A stretch of 64,000 nt of DNA. It comes from Loripinus fragilis (Eukaryota > Mollusca > Bivalvia > Lucinida > Lucinidae). The translations under genes were made by a program, and so were the position numbers. The notes under the pieces were generated by a model that was not told the origin of the DNA, did not search any database, and was given only the letters and a program-made list of their open reading frames with translations. Below, piece after piece: positions 10,491 through 21,672 of the stretch (the stretch's first letter is position 1; each line of letters starts with the position of its first letter). The stretch is from positions 103,478,368-103,542,367 of the forward strand of contig OZ026516.1 in assembly GCA_964019695.1 (NCBI GenBank), written 5' to 3'.

Positions 10491-10893
10491 ACCCTTTGAC
10501 AGTAGACAGGAGATAAAAGGAGACAAATATTTCGTCAGTAAATATGGTTCGTCAATTTACATTAAACATTTATTCGATGTTATTACCATGTATATAGTGG
10601 ATGTCAATAAAGATCTGATTTTCTTTTAATTTTCTGCGTTCTTAGACCTGCAAATTATAAGAGACGATGAGGCCACAACCTCCAAGGAGCTCATTTTCTT
10701 TAATGATTTGGCGGATGTTCCGATTACTTCACAGAAAACATGAGTTGAAATTGCAAACTCTGGCAAAACAATGACGTTCTTAGAAAGCATCCGAGCTTTT
10801 CCGAAAACTCCCGTTTTCGATCATTCGAACTACCGATTATTCGAAAGGATTCTTGCGGTCCCTGGCACTTCGAATAATTGAGGTTTGACTGTA

Positions 10894-11330
10894 TTTTCAA
10901 ATATTTATTGATTTATCTGAAGTTAACACCACGAAGAAATAGCTGACCATAGAATATAGAAATGGTCATCATTTGCGCATTCAAGTATTTGTTTGGTTTC
11001 GCCCTTGAAATGGCAAGTTGGTGTACAATTCAAATGTATTAAAATGCCTAGGCTCACCAAAGCCTTTGCTGCTTACACACACAAAGAGGATTATAGATGA
11101 AGGTCCAAGCCAAATGATGTCATTAGATTTTAAGTCATCGCAAAAGTTTGAACACCCTATATGATAAAACATGCTAAAATAAATCTCTTTTGAGAGGTTT
11201 GTCCTAGCAGGTGAGGATATTGAGCCTGTTTATTTGACACCTCTAGGATTTTGCATTTATAAGATTATACAGATTTGGATTAAACCCAAAAAGCACCACC
11301 TATAATTTGCAGCAGATAATGATTTAAAAT
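10894..11330. other. Intron, weak repeat fragments only
   Basis: 11010-11130 resembles 21420-21610 (CAAAGCCTTTGCTGCTTACACACACAAAG type). No gene seen. Confidence 0.45.
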
Positions 11331-11500
11331 TTTGCTGCTTTTTCAAAAATAACAAATAAGGCATGATATTTCATGAGAATCAATGGCTGGCAGACTATTC
11401 TCACGAAATATCATACCTTTTCTTTTCAAAAAATAGGAAAGTTGTTGCAAAATTTGTCGTCTGCTGCAGTTGTGATCAGTGCTTAAAGGATTAGGGAACT
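11330..11500. repeat. Palindromic repeat with GATATTTCATGAGAATC stem
   Basis: GCATGATATTTCATGAGAAT mirrored by ATTCTCACGAAATATCAT. A second copy is at 53915-54015. Confidence 0.65.
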
Positions 11501-11794
11501 TTGGTCTATGAAATGAATAATTTGGAATGCTTTTCATAATGGTATAAAGTTGAAAGGGTGTTGAAAGTAGCAATTACATCACATCCTTTTGACCAAGCTT
11601 ACCAAGACATATCTCCACTTCACACGCCTTTTGAGTTAAACCAGCCAGTGTTCATAATCTTCCACTGTCTTAAACCAAACACAAAACAATCACATAAAAT
11701 AGTTTTATTATAACTATTGAGCCATGCTTTATTTCAAAGTGTCTTCTTTAGTCATGAAAATAAAAAGTAGTCATTGAAGTTTTGAGTTATATTA

Positions 11795-11970
11795 TTAGAG
11801 GAGGGCAGTGGCTTAGTGGTAGAGTGTTAGACTTGGGATTGAAGGGTTGCTAGTTTGAGTTTCTTGTCTATAAGCAAGACACATATCTTCCGCTTAGTAC
11901 TGTTTCAACCATGGAAGTCAGGGAAAAACCCAACATGAATGGAAAACTGGAACGTAAAGCATCAACAAAA
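11795..11970 (+). mobile_element. Diverged tRNA-headed SINE
   Basis: GGAGGGCAGTGGCTTAGTGG head, GCTTAGTACTGTTTCAACC body. B box decayed. Older than the copies with clear target duplications. Confidence 0.7.
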
Positions 11971-12500
11971 TATAATTTGAGTGAGCACCCTAAAATAAAT
12001 GAGGACTATACCCATATTTATTTACATTCTCAATGCAGCTGCCTTTTATGAAACCGTATTTCCAAGCTGCTTGCTTTTCTCGGTGCAAAAAAATGGCGCA
12101 GTTACATGGTCTAGGCTGCATCCCTAGGTGGAGTAAAAAAGGTCAACCAATAGCTATCTTTGCTTATCAACATTTGCGTGACGTGATTCACGTATCGCCA
12201 TGCCGTTATGTACAGGACTTCCGTTCGCTGGCTGTTTCATTTCACTCTTTAAGGATAACCAGTGGTTTAAGGTGGTAGATAATTAAGTATATTTGATTGA
12301 TAATATAAAATGTAAATATAAGGATTGAAATTCAGATTTTTAAACATTAGCTTTTTAATGTCTCCGAGAAACCCTCGGACATAACAGACATTAAAAAGCC
12401 TACTGTTTTGCATCATCCAGTGCAAGCTAAAAATCTGCATTTCAATCTTTAAATGTCTTAAGCACCAAATTCTCATAAGCCAGTCTATATACATGTACAT
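11971..12500. other. Intron, no recognised feature
   Basis: Contains a local inverted repeat (AGCTTTTTAATGTC near 12350). No repeat family recognised. Confidence 0.4.
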
Positions 12501-12502
12501 AC

Positions 12503-12567
12503 TTAAGTTTTCCTGGATAAGCATCTGGAGTATTGGCAAAGAATGGTAGCAACTCCAACACTCGGCA
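12503..12567 (-). CDS. PRKDC: PRKDC small exon (human ~1690-1712)
   Basis: 65 bases, strong TTTTTTATTGTAG acceptor, TTAA|GTATGT donor. It encodes CRVLELLPFFANTPDAYPGKL, matching human [21 protein letters not shown]. The two left-over bases plus the first A of the next exon make Lys. Confidence 0.88.
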
Positions 12568-12879
12568 CTACAATAAAAAAGAAAAATATCCATGATAAAT
12601 TGGATATGCAGAAATTTTTCGTGGCATTGTTTTAAGAAATTTCAAATTCAAAAACATGTTCAAACAGCACATGAACTTCATGACTTCAAATATCTATGGG
12701 CAAAGATATCTAAGCAAGAATTCAAGTTAATTTATGACGAAAAATACCATAAACAGTCTTGTTTATCCCAGGCCTCCAGATAAGAGTGTGTGATTGAAAA
12801 CCTTTTTTTTTTATTTCTCAACCAAAACATGCGTTGAGGGTACTCAAAAGAACCATCTCAACGGTTCTACCCTTGCGAA

Positions 12880-13560
12880 AAAAAACCCCAGCTTTTCTAC
12901 AGCTTCTGCACAGCTTTCAAAGCTTCGCAGAAGCTTCGTAAAAGCTAGCGGTATTGGCACCTGCGTATTTAGCTGTAGAAACGCAGCTTTTACGCAGAGC
13001 TGAAGAATAGCCTGCTTTAACACAGCTTTAACGAAGAGCTGTAGAAAAGCCAGCTTTTACGCAGCTTTTGCGAAGCATTAACGCAACTTTAGCGCAGACT
13101 CACTTAAAGCTGCGTTTAAGCTTCGCAAAAGCTGCGTTTAAAAGCAGCGTAAACGCAGCTTTTACACAGGTGCCGATACTGCTAGCTTTTATGAAGCTCT
13201 AACGCAGCTTTTCTGCAGCTTCAATTCAAAGCTGTGTAAAAGCTGCATTTAACGCAGCTTTTCTGCAGCTACAAGTGAAAGCTTGGTTTACGCAGCTTTC
13301 ACGCAGGTGCCAATACCACTAGCTTTTACGAAGCTCTAACGCAGCTTTTCTGCAGCTTTTATCAAAAAGCTGCGTAAAAGCTGCGTTTCTGCAGCTTCAA
13401 TATAAAGCTGTGTAAAAGCTGCGTTTCTGCAGCTTCCATCAAAGCTGCAGAAAAGCTGCAGAAACGCAGGTTTTATTTAAAGCGTTTCTACTGCTTGACA
13501 AACAAACCTGCGTAAAAGCTGCGTATCTGCCAGAAACCTGCGTCTTTTAAAAGTTCTGGA
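12880..13560. repeat. GCAGCTTT quasi-palindromic satellite, left end
   Basis: Dozens of AGCTTTTACGCAGC and GCTGCGTAAAAGC words in both orientations; no fixed period. Includes a repeated GCTAGC..GGTATTGGCACCTGCG segment at ~12945, ~13170 and ~13305. Confidence 0.9.
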
Positions 13561-13564
13561 TGTG

Positions 13565-14055
13565 GACAAAAAATTGGTCAAAACAAAGGCTTATAAGCAT
13601 ATAGTAGACTAATGACTCCTGGTCTTTACTGGTTGAAACATATGAATATCATAAATATGCACTGGTTTTGTGTTAATGAGTAAGGCCAAGATATGAAACA
13701 TACATTGTACATAACAGTCAAGCCTGTAATGTTAAACAGCATCACATGTCCAAATTACCCAAGGTTGAAAAATCATTAGCAACTCTTAGACACATAATCT
13801 GCTCTGTGTCTTTGTAAGTTCAAAACATTTTTTCCAATGGATCATTGTAACGTAGGAGGTTCAAGGTGTTTCATCATGGCCTGTAATAGCTCAACTAGGT
13901 CACTAAGGTGCATCATGTGATTATACTGTCACCTGGCAGCAGTTCCTAGCACTCTGGTACTTCAAGTTTGACACCTCCCTTACCTTCCATTGGTTGCAAC
14001 TCAAAGAGTTTTGTTTGGTTTGTGGTTTTGGGTCACGTACAATAGCTATGGACAC
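13565..14055. other. Interior of the 6.2-kb element, no recognised feature
   Basis: Non-repetitive by eye, short frames only. Confidence 0.4.
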
Positions 14056-14059
14056 GACG

Positions 14060-14335
14060 TGATGGTGAATTAACCTACATGTAGTACATGTATAACCACA
14101 CCTGTTTTCCTGTACAAGCTTAGAATAAGGGACTTAAGCACATACTTTGGCTTATAACTGACAATAGCCCTTCTTGAATCAGCGGGAGGAGAATGACCTG
14201 GCCTATGAAAATATTTCATGAACAATATTTCATGGTCAAACACCATCAAAGTATGGATCCAGACGAGGATTGAACTCGCAACCCCTAGATCAGCGATCTG
14301 AATCCCTACAAATTACGCTCTGGGTCCAGCAATGG
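14060..14335 (-). mobile_element. Second SINE family, truncated copy
   Basis: Shares AACTGACAATAGCCCTTCTTG and the degenerate B box GGATTGAACTCGCAACCCC with the copies at 14340-14995 and 48030-48360. Confidence 0.65.
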
Positions 14336-14339
14336 TTGG

Positions 14340-14995
14340 TTGTTTTGATGTTTATGTCCCAGTCAACAGCTATGATCATATCAATGATGTCGAGGCAGTC
14401 AGTTCACTACATTGTAACCACACTTTTTTCCTGGGCAAGCTTGACTTAAAGTGGTCAACCAGTACTTTGTGCAAATACTTTTCCTTATAACTGATAACAA
14501 CCCTTCTTGAATCAGCAGAGGAAAGAGAATGCCAGTAGAAAATATTTCACAATCAATCTCCCAGAAGTATGGGACCAGGCAGGAGTCGTACTTGCGACCC
14601 CTGGACCGCCAGTCAGACTCGCATACTCGGACGCACAGCACAGTCGTTAAAATGTCTGGTAGCATACTGGGACACACAGCACAGTCGTTAAAATGTCTGA
14701 TAGCAGATATGTGTCTGACTGCAGATCCAGGGGTCGTGAGTTCGATCCCGGCCCGGTCCCATACTTTCAGGGAGATTGATCGTGGAATATTAAGTTCTAA
14801 TGCCATTTTCTCCCTTCCACTGATTTAAAAGGGTTTGTTGTCAGTTTCAAGCTAAAGAGTATGTGCAGGAAGTACTGGTTAACTGCTTAGCCAAGCTTGC
14901 TCAGGAAATAAGGTGTGGTTAGGTTAACTGATCATCCCGACATGACCATAGCTGTTGACTGGGACATAAAGAGCCAAACCAAACAAAACCAAACC
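14340..14995. mobile_element. Head-to-head pair of second-family SINEs
   Basis: The left copy (minus) and right copy (plus) both carry CAGTACTTTGTGC-type and CATAGCTGTTGACTGGGACAT segments and meet near 14640-14690 at tRNA-like heads. A CAGCACAGTCGTTAAAATGTC segment is duplicated at the junction. The right copy has a clear B box GGTTCGATCCC-like GAGTTCGATCCCGG. Another copy lies at 48030-48360. Confidence 0.75.
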
Positions 14996-14999
14996 TACA

Positions 15000-15760
15000 C
15001 TATACGACCCAAAGAACATATTTGAACGAAGGGAGTACCACTTCAATTCTTGTAAATCCACAGGAAGCAGTCATTACAAAAGATAGCATTGCTACTGGTT
15101 CCTCTAAGACGGGATGCACATATGTCGATCCTAGCCTTTGTTTCCATCTTTCAAGCAGACAAGAAGTTTTTCCCCAATTGTTCCCAATGCTAACATCTCT
15201 CAATCTACACTAGCAGGACCCAAAGACAAAACTAGCATGTAAGCAAATGATAAAAGCATAATAATCTAGCAAACATAGAGGGATGTTGAAATACCTGCTT
15301 ACTTTTTTTATAAAATACAATACTTGTTTCTAATGTAAACATATAATTTTCTCATAGAAATAAAACTCAATGTGCTTATGAATATATTTATGTCACAAAT
15401 CCTTTATATCATAGCATTAGATAACTTACTATTGTTGTTTAAGGGAACTATGCATGCATTTCAGTTTAAAAGTATTACCTCACCCACTGAATCTAGCTTG
15501 AAGAGAAAATAATTTTCTTATCCATTTATTAACTAACTATAGTCACACTTTTTTACACTCACTTTTTTCTAGAAACTGGATTTCATTGAGTCCCTCAAAG
15601 AAAGCATGTGTAGATTGGTCAGCAGGTAAAGGTTCAATGGTTGTTTTGGTTTATTCTCCTGTTGTACAGCCATATTAGAAATTCAAAAATCAAAGGGACA
15701 TTACTCCAACTTAGGGATAAACTACAACTACTTCAAATCAACTCCCCAGTGGTTTACCAC
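15000..15760. other. Interior of the 6.2-kb element, unassigned
   Basis: 15000-15213 is open on both strands but I recognise no protein. A small exon-like stretch at 15570-15654 was tested against PRKDC and rejected. Confidence 0.4.
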
Positions 15761-15772
15761 TTAAACTCAAAC

Positions 15773-16364
15773 CGGTCCGTATAATCACAGGATCAGGCCT
15801 GATCACCGGATTGGACAGGATCGGACCGGATCGGACACAAAATTGGCCATTTAGCTCTTTTTTTAGGTTTTTTATTATTATTATGCTTGTGAAGTATGTA
15901 TATGATCATAATAATGATGTCTGGATCATTGAAGATAATTGGTAATCATCGTCCTTTGATCTGATAACACGTTTATTGACACCTATATTGATTGGTATAA
16001 TAAGCCTAAACAAGGGTATGTCTTTGCCATCTTTAATAATAATCATTTCACTAAAAATACATTATTCAAATGCATACAATTTTCATTATGAACCATAACT
16101 TGCTTATATTACTCGTTCTAGTAAAAAGAAATGCTTTGTAACATACCAAAGAGTCCGCTGAGTATGTTTTTTCTTTGCCGTTTTTTATCAATATCAATAT
16201 ATTCAAATGCATATAAATTGCACTAAATACATTTTTCTTTCCTATACATCATTCTTGTAAAGAAAAAAATCCTTTAAGCAAAGGAATTGGCCAATTTTGG
16301 GCCCGATCCGGTCCGATCCTGTCAGATCCGGTGATTAGGCCCGATCTGGGGAATACACGGACCC
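15773..16364. mobile_element. 592-bp TIR element with perfect 9-bp target duplication
   Basis: About 75-base inverted ends, CGGTCCGTATAATCACAGG at left and the degenerate complement at right, both running through GGACAGGATCGGACCGGATC to AAAATTGGCC. Flanked by AACTCAAAC at 15764-15772 and 16365-16373. Long TIRs with a 9-base duplication fit a Mutator-like non-autonomous element. No coding capacity. Confidence 0.88.
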
Positions 16365-16504
16365 AACTCAAACTCCCCACAGTGGTGTACTTCTGGTTCA
16401 GGGACCTTTAAAAACTTTTTCTGCTGAAAGGAAGTTGCAGCTGTTGGGGAGTTTGACTCCAAATAGATAACACCCTTTAGAAATCTGTATTTTAGCTGCA
16501 AGGC

Positions 16505-17215
16505 TGAATATATGTTTACCAGGTAGGTAGGTTGTGTGTATGGAGACGGGATGGGGGTCAGGATGGGTGGGTGGGTAGGTACAGGTAGATATATATGTAA
16601 CAATTGGCAGGTAGGTATGGGGAGGGGTGAGGGTGGCTAAGTGGGTGGGTGGGTGGGTGGGTTGGTGGGTGGGTGGGTGGGTGGGTCGGTAGGTAGGTAG
16701 GTAGGTAGGTAGGTAGGTAGGTAGGTAGGTAGGTAGGTAGGTAGGTAGGTAGGTAGGGAGGGTTGGTAGGGTAGGGTAGGTATGTACATAGGTTGGTAGG
16801 TAGTTAGGTTTGTGGTAGGTAGGGTAGGGTAGGGGTGGGTATGGCAGGGTAGGGTAGGGTAGGTAGGTAGGTGGGTGAGAGGAAGGGAGTAGGGTGGGTA
16901 TGAGGGAGGGAAGTGGATAGGTGGGTGGGCTGGAGGGAGGTGGGTGGGTGGGTGAGAGGTGGGCGAGAGGGAGGGAGGGAGGGAGGGAGGGAGGGAGGGA
17001 GGGAGGGAGGGAGGGAGGTTAGGGTAGGATAGGTAGCATTGGGGGAGGGATTCTTGGTGGAACTGGGTAGTATGGCTGGTGGGGTCCTGGGTGGGTGGAT
17101 AGATACAGGTAGGTTTAAGTAAGCATTGGTAGGTAAGTTTATGGTAGAGGTGAGGAGGGGGTAAGGTTTGGGGCATTTTAGGTGGGTGGGGATGTAGGGT
17201 GGAGGTCTATATAGT
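16505..17215. repeat. GGTA/GGTG/GGGA microsatellite
   Basis: Long runs of GGTA (16687-16756), GGGA (~16970-17018) and GGTG with interruptions, all G-rich on the plus strand. The 179-codon minus-strand proline-rich frame inside is a product of the repeat. Confidence 0.95.
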
Positions 17216-17639
17216 CAGTTGGGTAGTAGAGTTTTCTGAGGATTTTCTTAAGTATTGACAGCCTGAGCTGACAGCCATTTTCTTTTATTTCATTACAGTT
17301 TGTTAACTGATTTGGCTGTTTCCCTGTGCTGATACATTGCATAGGTTAGCCCCTGCTTGTTGGTAATTTAGTCCAATAGAAGAATTTGCCAAGTTGGATA
17401 TTAAATTGGCTGCCCAGGCTGATCAGTCTTGGCTTGGGAAACAAGTCAATATATGGGCCTCATAACGAAAAACCATGTCTCCCAGTTTTCTGACCTAGTA
17501 AGACACAAACCAGTCTGCTCAGCTACAGAGACTAACTAGATTACTGAAACAAGCAATCTCGGGTGAAGCAGGACAGTTAAAAATAGCCATCAGAGGAGAT
17601 GGCAAATCCCCCGACCAAAAAGTAATTGATATGCAGTTA

Positions 17640-18655
17640 CAAGCAGCCAACCTAGTATATATATTTGATGTGATAATACTGAGTGTCACTGCGAACAAAA
17701 GTGGAAGGCTGACTGTAGAGACTTCATTTTTACCTTTAAATTCACAAGCTTCCTCCTATAAAGTTCATTCAAAGGAGATAACTTATAAGTCCAGCAAGGG
17801 AGAACAACAATTCTTGAATGCAAGACACCCCCTTGACCTATTATACATATATACCATATATTATCAAAATATCTCAAAGGATATTAAAGTTATTGAGCGC
17901 ACAAGCTTCCCCCTATAAAGTTCATTCAAGGGAGATAACTCAAAAAACATTAAAGGAGAGCAACCATTCGTGCACGCAACACACCGTCTTCACCTGATAT
18001 ACATGCATGCCAAATATTATCAAAATATCTCAAAGGGTATTAAAGTTATAAAGTGCACATGCTTCCCCCTATAAAATTTAAATTTCACTCAAGGGAGATT
18101 GCTCAAAAGTCCATTGAAGGAGAGTAACCATTCTTGCACGCGGCACACCGTCTTGACCCGATATACATGCCTACCAAATATTATCAAAATATCTCAAAGG
18201 GTATGAAAGTTATTGAGCGCACAAGCTTCCCCTTATAAAGTTCATTCAAGAGAGATAACTCAAAAGGCCAGCAAGGGAGAGCAACCATTCTTGCACGCGA
18301 CACACCGTCTTGACCCGATATACATGCCTACCAAATATTATCAAAATATCTCAAAGGGTATAAAAGTTATTGAGCGCACAAGCTTCCCCTTATAAAGTTC
18401 ATTCAAGAGAGATAACTCAAAAGGCCAGCAAGGGAGAGCAACCATTCTTGCATGCGACACACCGTCTTGACCCGATATACATGCCTACCAAATATTATCA
18501 AAATATCTCAAAGGGTATTAAAGTTATTGAGCGCACAAGCTTTTGTCTACGGACGGACAGACGGACGGACAGACGGACAGACGGACAGACGGACAGACGG
18601 ACGGACGCCAGGCTGATCGCTATATCCCCCGATCCTTTTCGGGTCGGGGGATAAA
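17640..18655 (+). mobile_element. Pearl-like element with ~157-bp tandem core
   Basis: Core units start near GAGCGCACAAGCTTCCCC; ACAAGC recurs at 18221, 18378 and 18535 (157-base steps), with older units to the left. Then ACGGACAG microsatellite (18549-18606) and the terminal hairpin CCCCCGATCCTTTTCGGGTCGGGGG, ending ATAAA. Open frames in the core are by-products. Confidence 0.85.
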
Positions 18656-18661
18656 AAGGTT

Positions 18662-19075
18662 AATTACGCAGCTTTAAATATCTGTTGAAAAGCTGCGTCT
18701 TTATGTTTTTAGACTGTTTGGACTCAAATATAAGTAATATGCAGCTTTTCTGCAGCTCTCAGGAGCTGCAGACTTTACCGTAATAATTCATTTGTTTAAT
18801 AAAACAGAATATTCACCTTCTCTACAGCTTTAAGAATTAAATACGCAGCTTTCTGAGACAAATCAAATGAAATATGCAGCTTCTGCGCAGCCCACACAAA
18901 AAAGTACAGCTTTTACGCAGCTTATACGCAGGTCTGAAAAAAACGCAGCATTTCTACAGCTTTAACGCTGGTTTGGAAAAAAAATGCAGCTTTTACGCAG
19001 CTTTTTCAAAAAAGCTGCGGAAAAGCCGGCTTTTGCGCAGCTTTTACGCAGAGCTGCGTTTAATTTTGGCAAGGG
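18662..19075. repeat. GCAGCTTT satellite, right end
   Basis: Same words as at 12880-13560 (GCAGCTTTTACGCAGC, AAAGCTGCGG), ending in the right inverted repeat GGCAAGGG. Confidence 0.88.
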
Positions 19076-19077
19076 TA

Positions 19078-19170
19078 AACCCAAAACACATATTTAAATT
19101 GATGGTTTAGAAAATATTAACTTTTTACCGCACAAAAGTTAGCTTAACTGATTCAGGACCTATGTTAACT
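19078..19170. mobile_element. Right half of the split family C MITE
   Basis: AACCCAAAACACATATTTAAATTG and downstream GGACCTATGTT match the right part of the intact copy at 29090-29235; the left half ends at 12867. Confidence 0.75.
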
Positions 19171-19310
19171 CATTAGTCCATGGTACCAGAACTTTCACTT
19201 TATGAGTTATCAGTAGTTTCATCTAAAAGGAAATGATGTTATATTGGGGGTTGGGGATCAGATAAACTTCCTAAGATCTGAATTCAATGGACTGTCTATT
19301 CACTTTCCCT

Positions 19311-19507
19311 TTACTCTTTGCATGCTGGGTATTTATTTATGCTTTTGTTGTTGTCTGCTGACTTTTTTCAAAAAATTCTTTCAGGAAAACTTTCAGAGTG
19401 TCAAACGGTTTGGATCCAGATGAGGACCAACATTCTATCAGTGCTGATCTGGGTTCAAACTAAATACAAAGGTTATCAGCAGATAACAAAAGAAAATAAA
19501 GAGTTAA
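19311..19507. mobile_element. Palindromic MITE, family B
   Basis: CTTTGCATGCTGGGTATTTA start, AACGGTTTGGATCCAGATGAG centre, AAAGAGTTAA end. Confidence 0.75.
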
Positions 19508-19511
19508 GCAA

Positions 19512-20270
19512 GTGCTTTGAGCTACCAGGATTCTAAGTCTGCTGCTACTGGTTTATTTCAATGTTAACTCTTAATGTCATGCTCAGGGTTTTGTATATTT
19601 ATGTGATTTCATATAAGGATTCCACTAAAGTCGGTTAATTATAGTAGTGTGTTTAAACTGTTGTAACTTTTTTTGTTTATTGAGTTTTTTTTCTGTTAAA
19701 TTTTAGCAATATTGTTCAAAAATGTTTAATAAAACAGGTGGGGCAAGTTTTTTTTATGTGAAAACTTCATAATATTGTCATTTTATCTTTAAATATCCTC
19801 AACATTGCTGTTCCATATCTGCCCCACCTTGATCATGATCCGATGATGAAGAAAATTCGAGATTCGGCCCTTCACTTCAATCTGAAAGCTCTGATGTGTT
19901 TTACAACTTAACAGAGGAATATTGCTTTGATTCATCGTGTCGAAATCCCTGTTGTTTTGCACACGCTAATTGTTCTACTAAATCCTCAAACTCTGACTGA
20001 TCTAAGTCAATGTCCGCCTAAAGTTTATTTGTTGCATTTTACTTAAAAAACTACAGAAAAATTAGCAGTGGCATTGCCATTTTTGTTGATAAACAAAGGG
20101 AAGTTATTCGGTCAGTCATAAAAGCATGTACCTCCTGTATTAGAGAGCTCTAGGATAAAGGGCCGAGACTTTTAAAATGCATGTGTTAATACAAGCGGAA
20201 TGAAGCGGTTTTATGAGGTTTCTATAGAAGAGGTTACAAGCGATGTAAGACATTAAGAGTTAAGGAGCAT
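19512..20270. other. Intron, no recognised feature
   Basis: AT-rich, several poly-T runs. No repeat family or conserved frame seen. Confidence 0.45.
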
Positions 20271-20277
20271 AAATTAC

Positions 20278-20370
20278 CTTGAAAGACAGGCTTGTCTTTG
20301 TGTCTGTTAACAGTGACTGGTACATTGAAAATACAACTTCAAAAGCCTGACGACTGGGAGTAGTCGCAAA
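20278..20370 (-). CDS. PRKDC: PRKDC exon (human ~1658-1689)
   Basis: 31 codons in phase 0 between TATATTACAG and AAG|GTAATT. It reads FATTPSRQAFEVVFSMYQ then LLTDTKTSLSFK, matching human FNTSHGSFPEVFTTYIS and LLADTKLDLHLK. The exon has no Met and only a short open frame, so it was found by homology and splice signals. Confidence 0.9.
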
Positions 20371-20396
20371 CTGTAATATAAATGTTGTGTATTATA

Positions 20397-20602
20397 TCTT
20401 TGCATGCTAGGTAATTTTGCATGTTTTATTGTCGTCTGTGATATTTTTCAAAACCAACCTTTTCAGAAAATTCTTTCAAGAATACCAGCAGAGTGTAAAA
20501 CAGTTTGGATCCAGATCAGACCCGACACTTTGTCGGGCCTGATCTGGGTCCAAACTGTTTGCAAAGGTTATCAGCAGACAACACTGGTAGGCAAAGAGTT
20601 AT
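20397..20602. mobile_element. Palindromic MITE, family B
   Basis: TTTGCATGCTAGGTAATTTT start, AGACCCGACACTTTGTCGGG centre: nearly perfect stem. Confidence 0.8.
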
Positions 20603-20722
20603 CTAGGTTGTTAGTTCTGAGGCAATTTTGTTTACAAAGTTGTTTTACCATCTACTCAACACTGTTCAGGCCATATTGAGCACGATCAGATATGAAACTG
20701 TTCCTGAGAAATATAGTCCTTA

Positions 20723-20931
20723 ATGGGAGCACGGTGGCTCAGTGGTAGAGTGCTTGACTAGAGACGGAGGGTCCCTCGGTTCGAGCCTAACCAGCGTCAC
20801 TGCGTTGTGTCCTTGAGCAAGACACATTTATCCTAGCTTAGTACTGGTTCATACCAGGAAGACCCGTCCCTTTATAACTGAAAGATTGTTGATGGGATGT
20901 AAAGAATCAAATCAAACAAACAAAATCAAAC
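20723..20931 (+). mobile_element. tRNA-headed SINE copy 4
   Basis: GGGAGCACGGTGGCTCAGTG head, B box GGTTCGAGCCT, AATCAAATCAAACAAACA tail. Target duplication ATAGTCCTTA (20713 and 20932). Confidence 0.9.
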
Positions 20932-21136
20932 ATAGTCCTTACAATCAACAAAGTGGTTTCAAGCTACCAACCCCCAAAAGGGAATGGTTGAAGAAAGTAT
21001 TGGGCGACTTATCTCTATCAAGAGTTGAGTTATTCTAACTTAAGACCTCACTTGCTATCAATAGAAATCAGAGTACTAGTCCAACCCACTGTTTATCATG
21101 ATATCAAGCACAGCATAAAGTTTTCTGTGTGGTCAG

Positions 21137-21338
21137 TTGGTTTGTTTGTTTGATTTGATTCTTTACGTCCTATCAACAATCTTTCAGTTATAAAGGGACA
21201 GATCTTCCTGGGTTGAAACAGTACTAAGCTAGGATTAATGTTCTTGCTCAAGGACACAACACAGAGACGCCAGTGAGGCTCGAACCTGTGGCCCTCGGGT
21301 CTGGAGTCAAGCACTCTACCACTGAGCCACTGCACTAC
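21137..21338 (-). mobile_element. tRNA-headed SINE copy 5
   Basis: Same family, minus strand. Target duplication CTGTGTGGTCAG / CTGTGTAGTCAG (21125 and 21339). Confidence 0.9.
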
Positions 21339-21672
21339 CTGTGTAGTCAGAAGAAAAACCAAGCCAAACATCCAAAACTTTTAAAAATTTCATGTGAAGC
21401 CATATGGATAATTTTCTCAAACTCATATTAATTTGCCAGGCACAAAAGATTTTGGTACTTATCACATTGTCAAGCAATGAAGGCTCAGTGAGCCTGCGCA
21501 AATGCACAGACTCCCAGAACCTTTGCTGCTTGCACACACAAAGTATGGATGTAGATGAAGACTCAGACCAAAAACTAGATTTTGGCCCTGCTAGATACCT
21601 CAGTACGGGCTTTCTTGAACATGCAATACGTACCACAATCTCATGTGCTGGCTTATATGATTTTCAGCCCTT

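Larger units (their letters stand above)
9069..10891 (+). mobile_element. Pogo/Tigger-like element, decayed, with nested insertions
   Basis: Terminal inverted repeats CAGTCAAATCTCAGTTATCC on the left and ATAATTGAGGTTTGACTG on the right, flanked by TA (9067-9068, 10892-10893), as for the Tc1/mariner-pogo group. Subterminal TTATCCGAA and TTATTCGAA motifs repeat. A plus-strand frame ending near 10743 (FNDLADVPITSQKT, stop) may be a transposase remnant; I cannot confirm this. Four later elements sit inside: a family G MITE, a SINE, a family C MITE and a palindrome at 10383-10490. Confidence 0.75.
12870..19075. mobile_element. 6.2-kb TIR element with satellite-rich ends
   Basis: Left end CCCTTGCGAAAAAAAACCCC and right end (complement) CCCTTGCCAAAATTAAACGC are inverted repeats flanked by TA. 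Each end runs into hundreds of bases of AAAGCTGCGT-type repeats. The flanks are the two halves of one family C MITE: the left half ends ~12867 and the right half resumes ~19078. This shows that the whole block inserted into a MITE. The interior holds SINEs, a 592-bp TIR element, a GGTA microsatellite and a pearl-like array. I see no transposase, so it is probably non-autonomous; the family is unknown to me. Confidence 0.7.

Noticed and set aside
15570..15654. Exon-like segment considered for PRKDC human ~1690
   Set aside because: No frame matches and phases fail; the correct exon was found at 12503-12567.
16637..17176. 179-codon proline/threonine-rich minus-strand frame
   Set aside because: Translation of the GGTA/GGGA/GGTG microsatellite; no gene signals.
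18213..18654. Two overlapping plus-strand frames with identical protein
   Set aside because: Tandem 157-bp core units translated twice.
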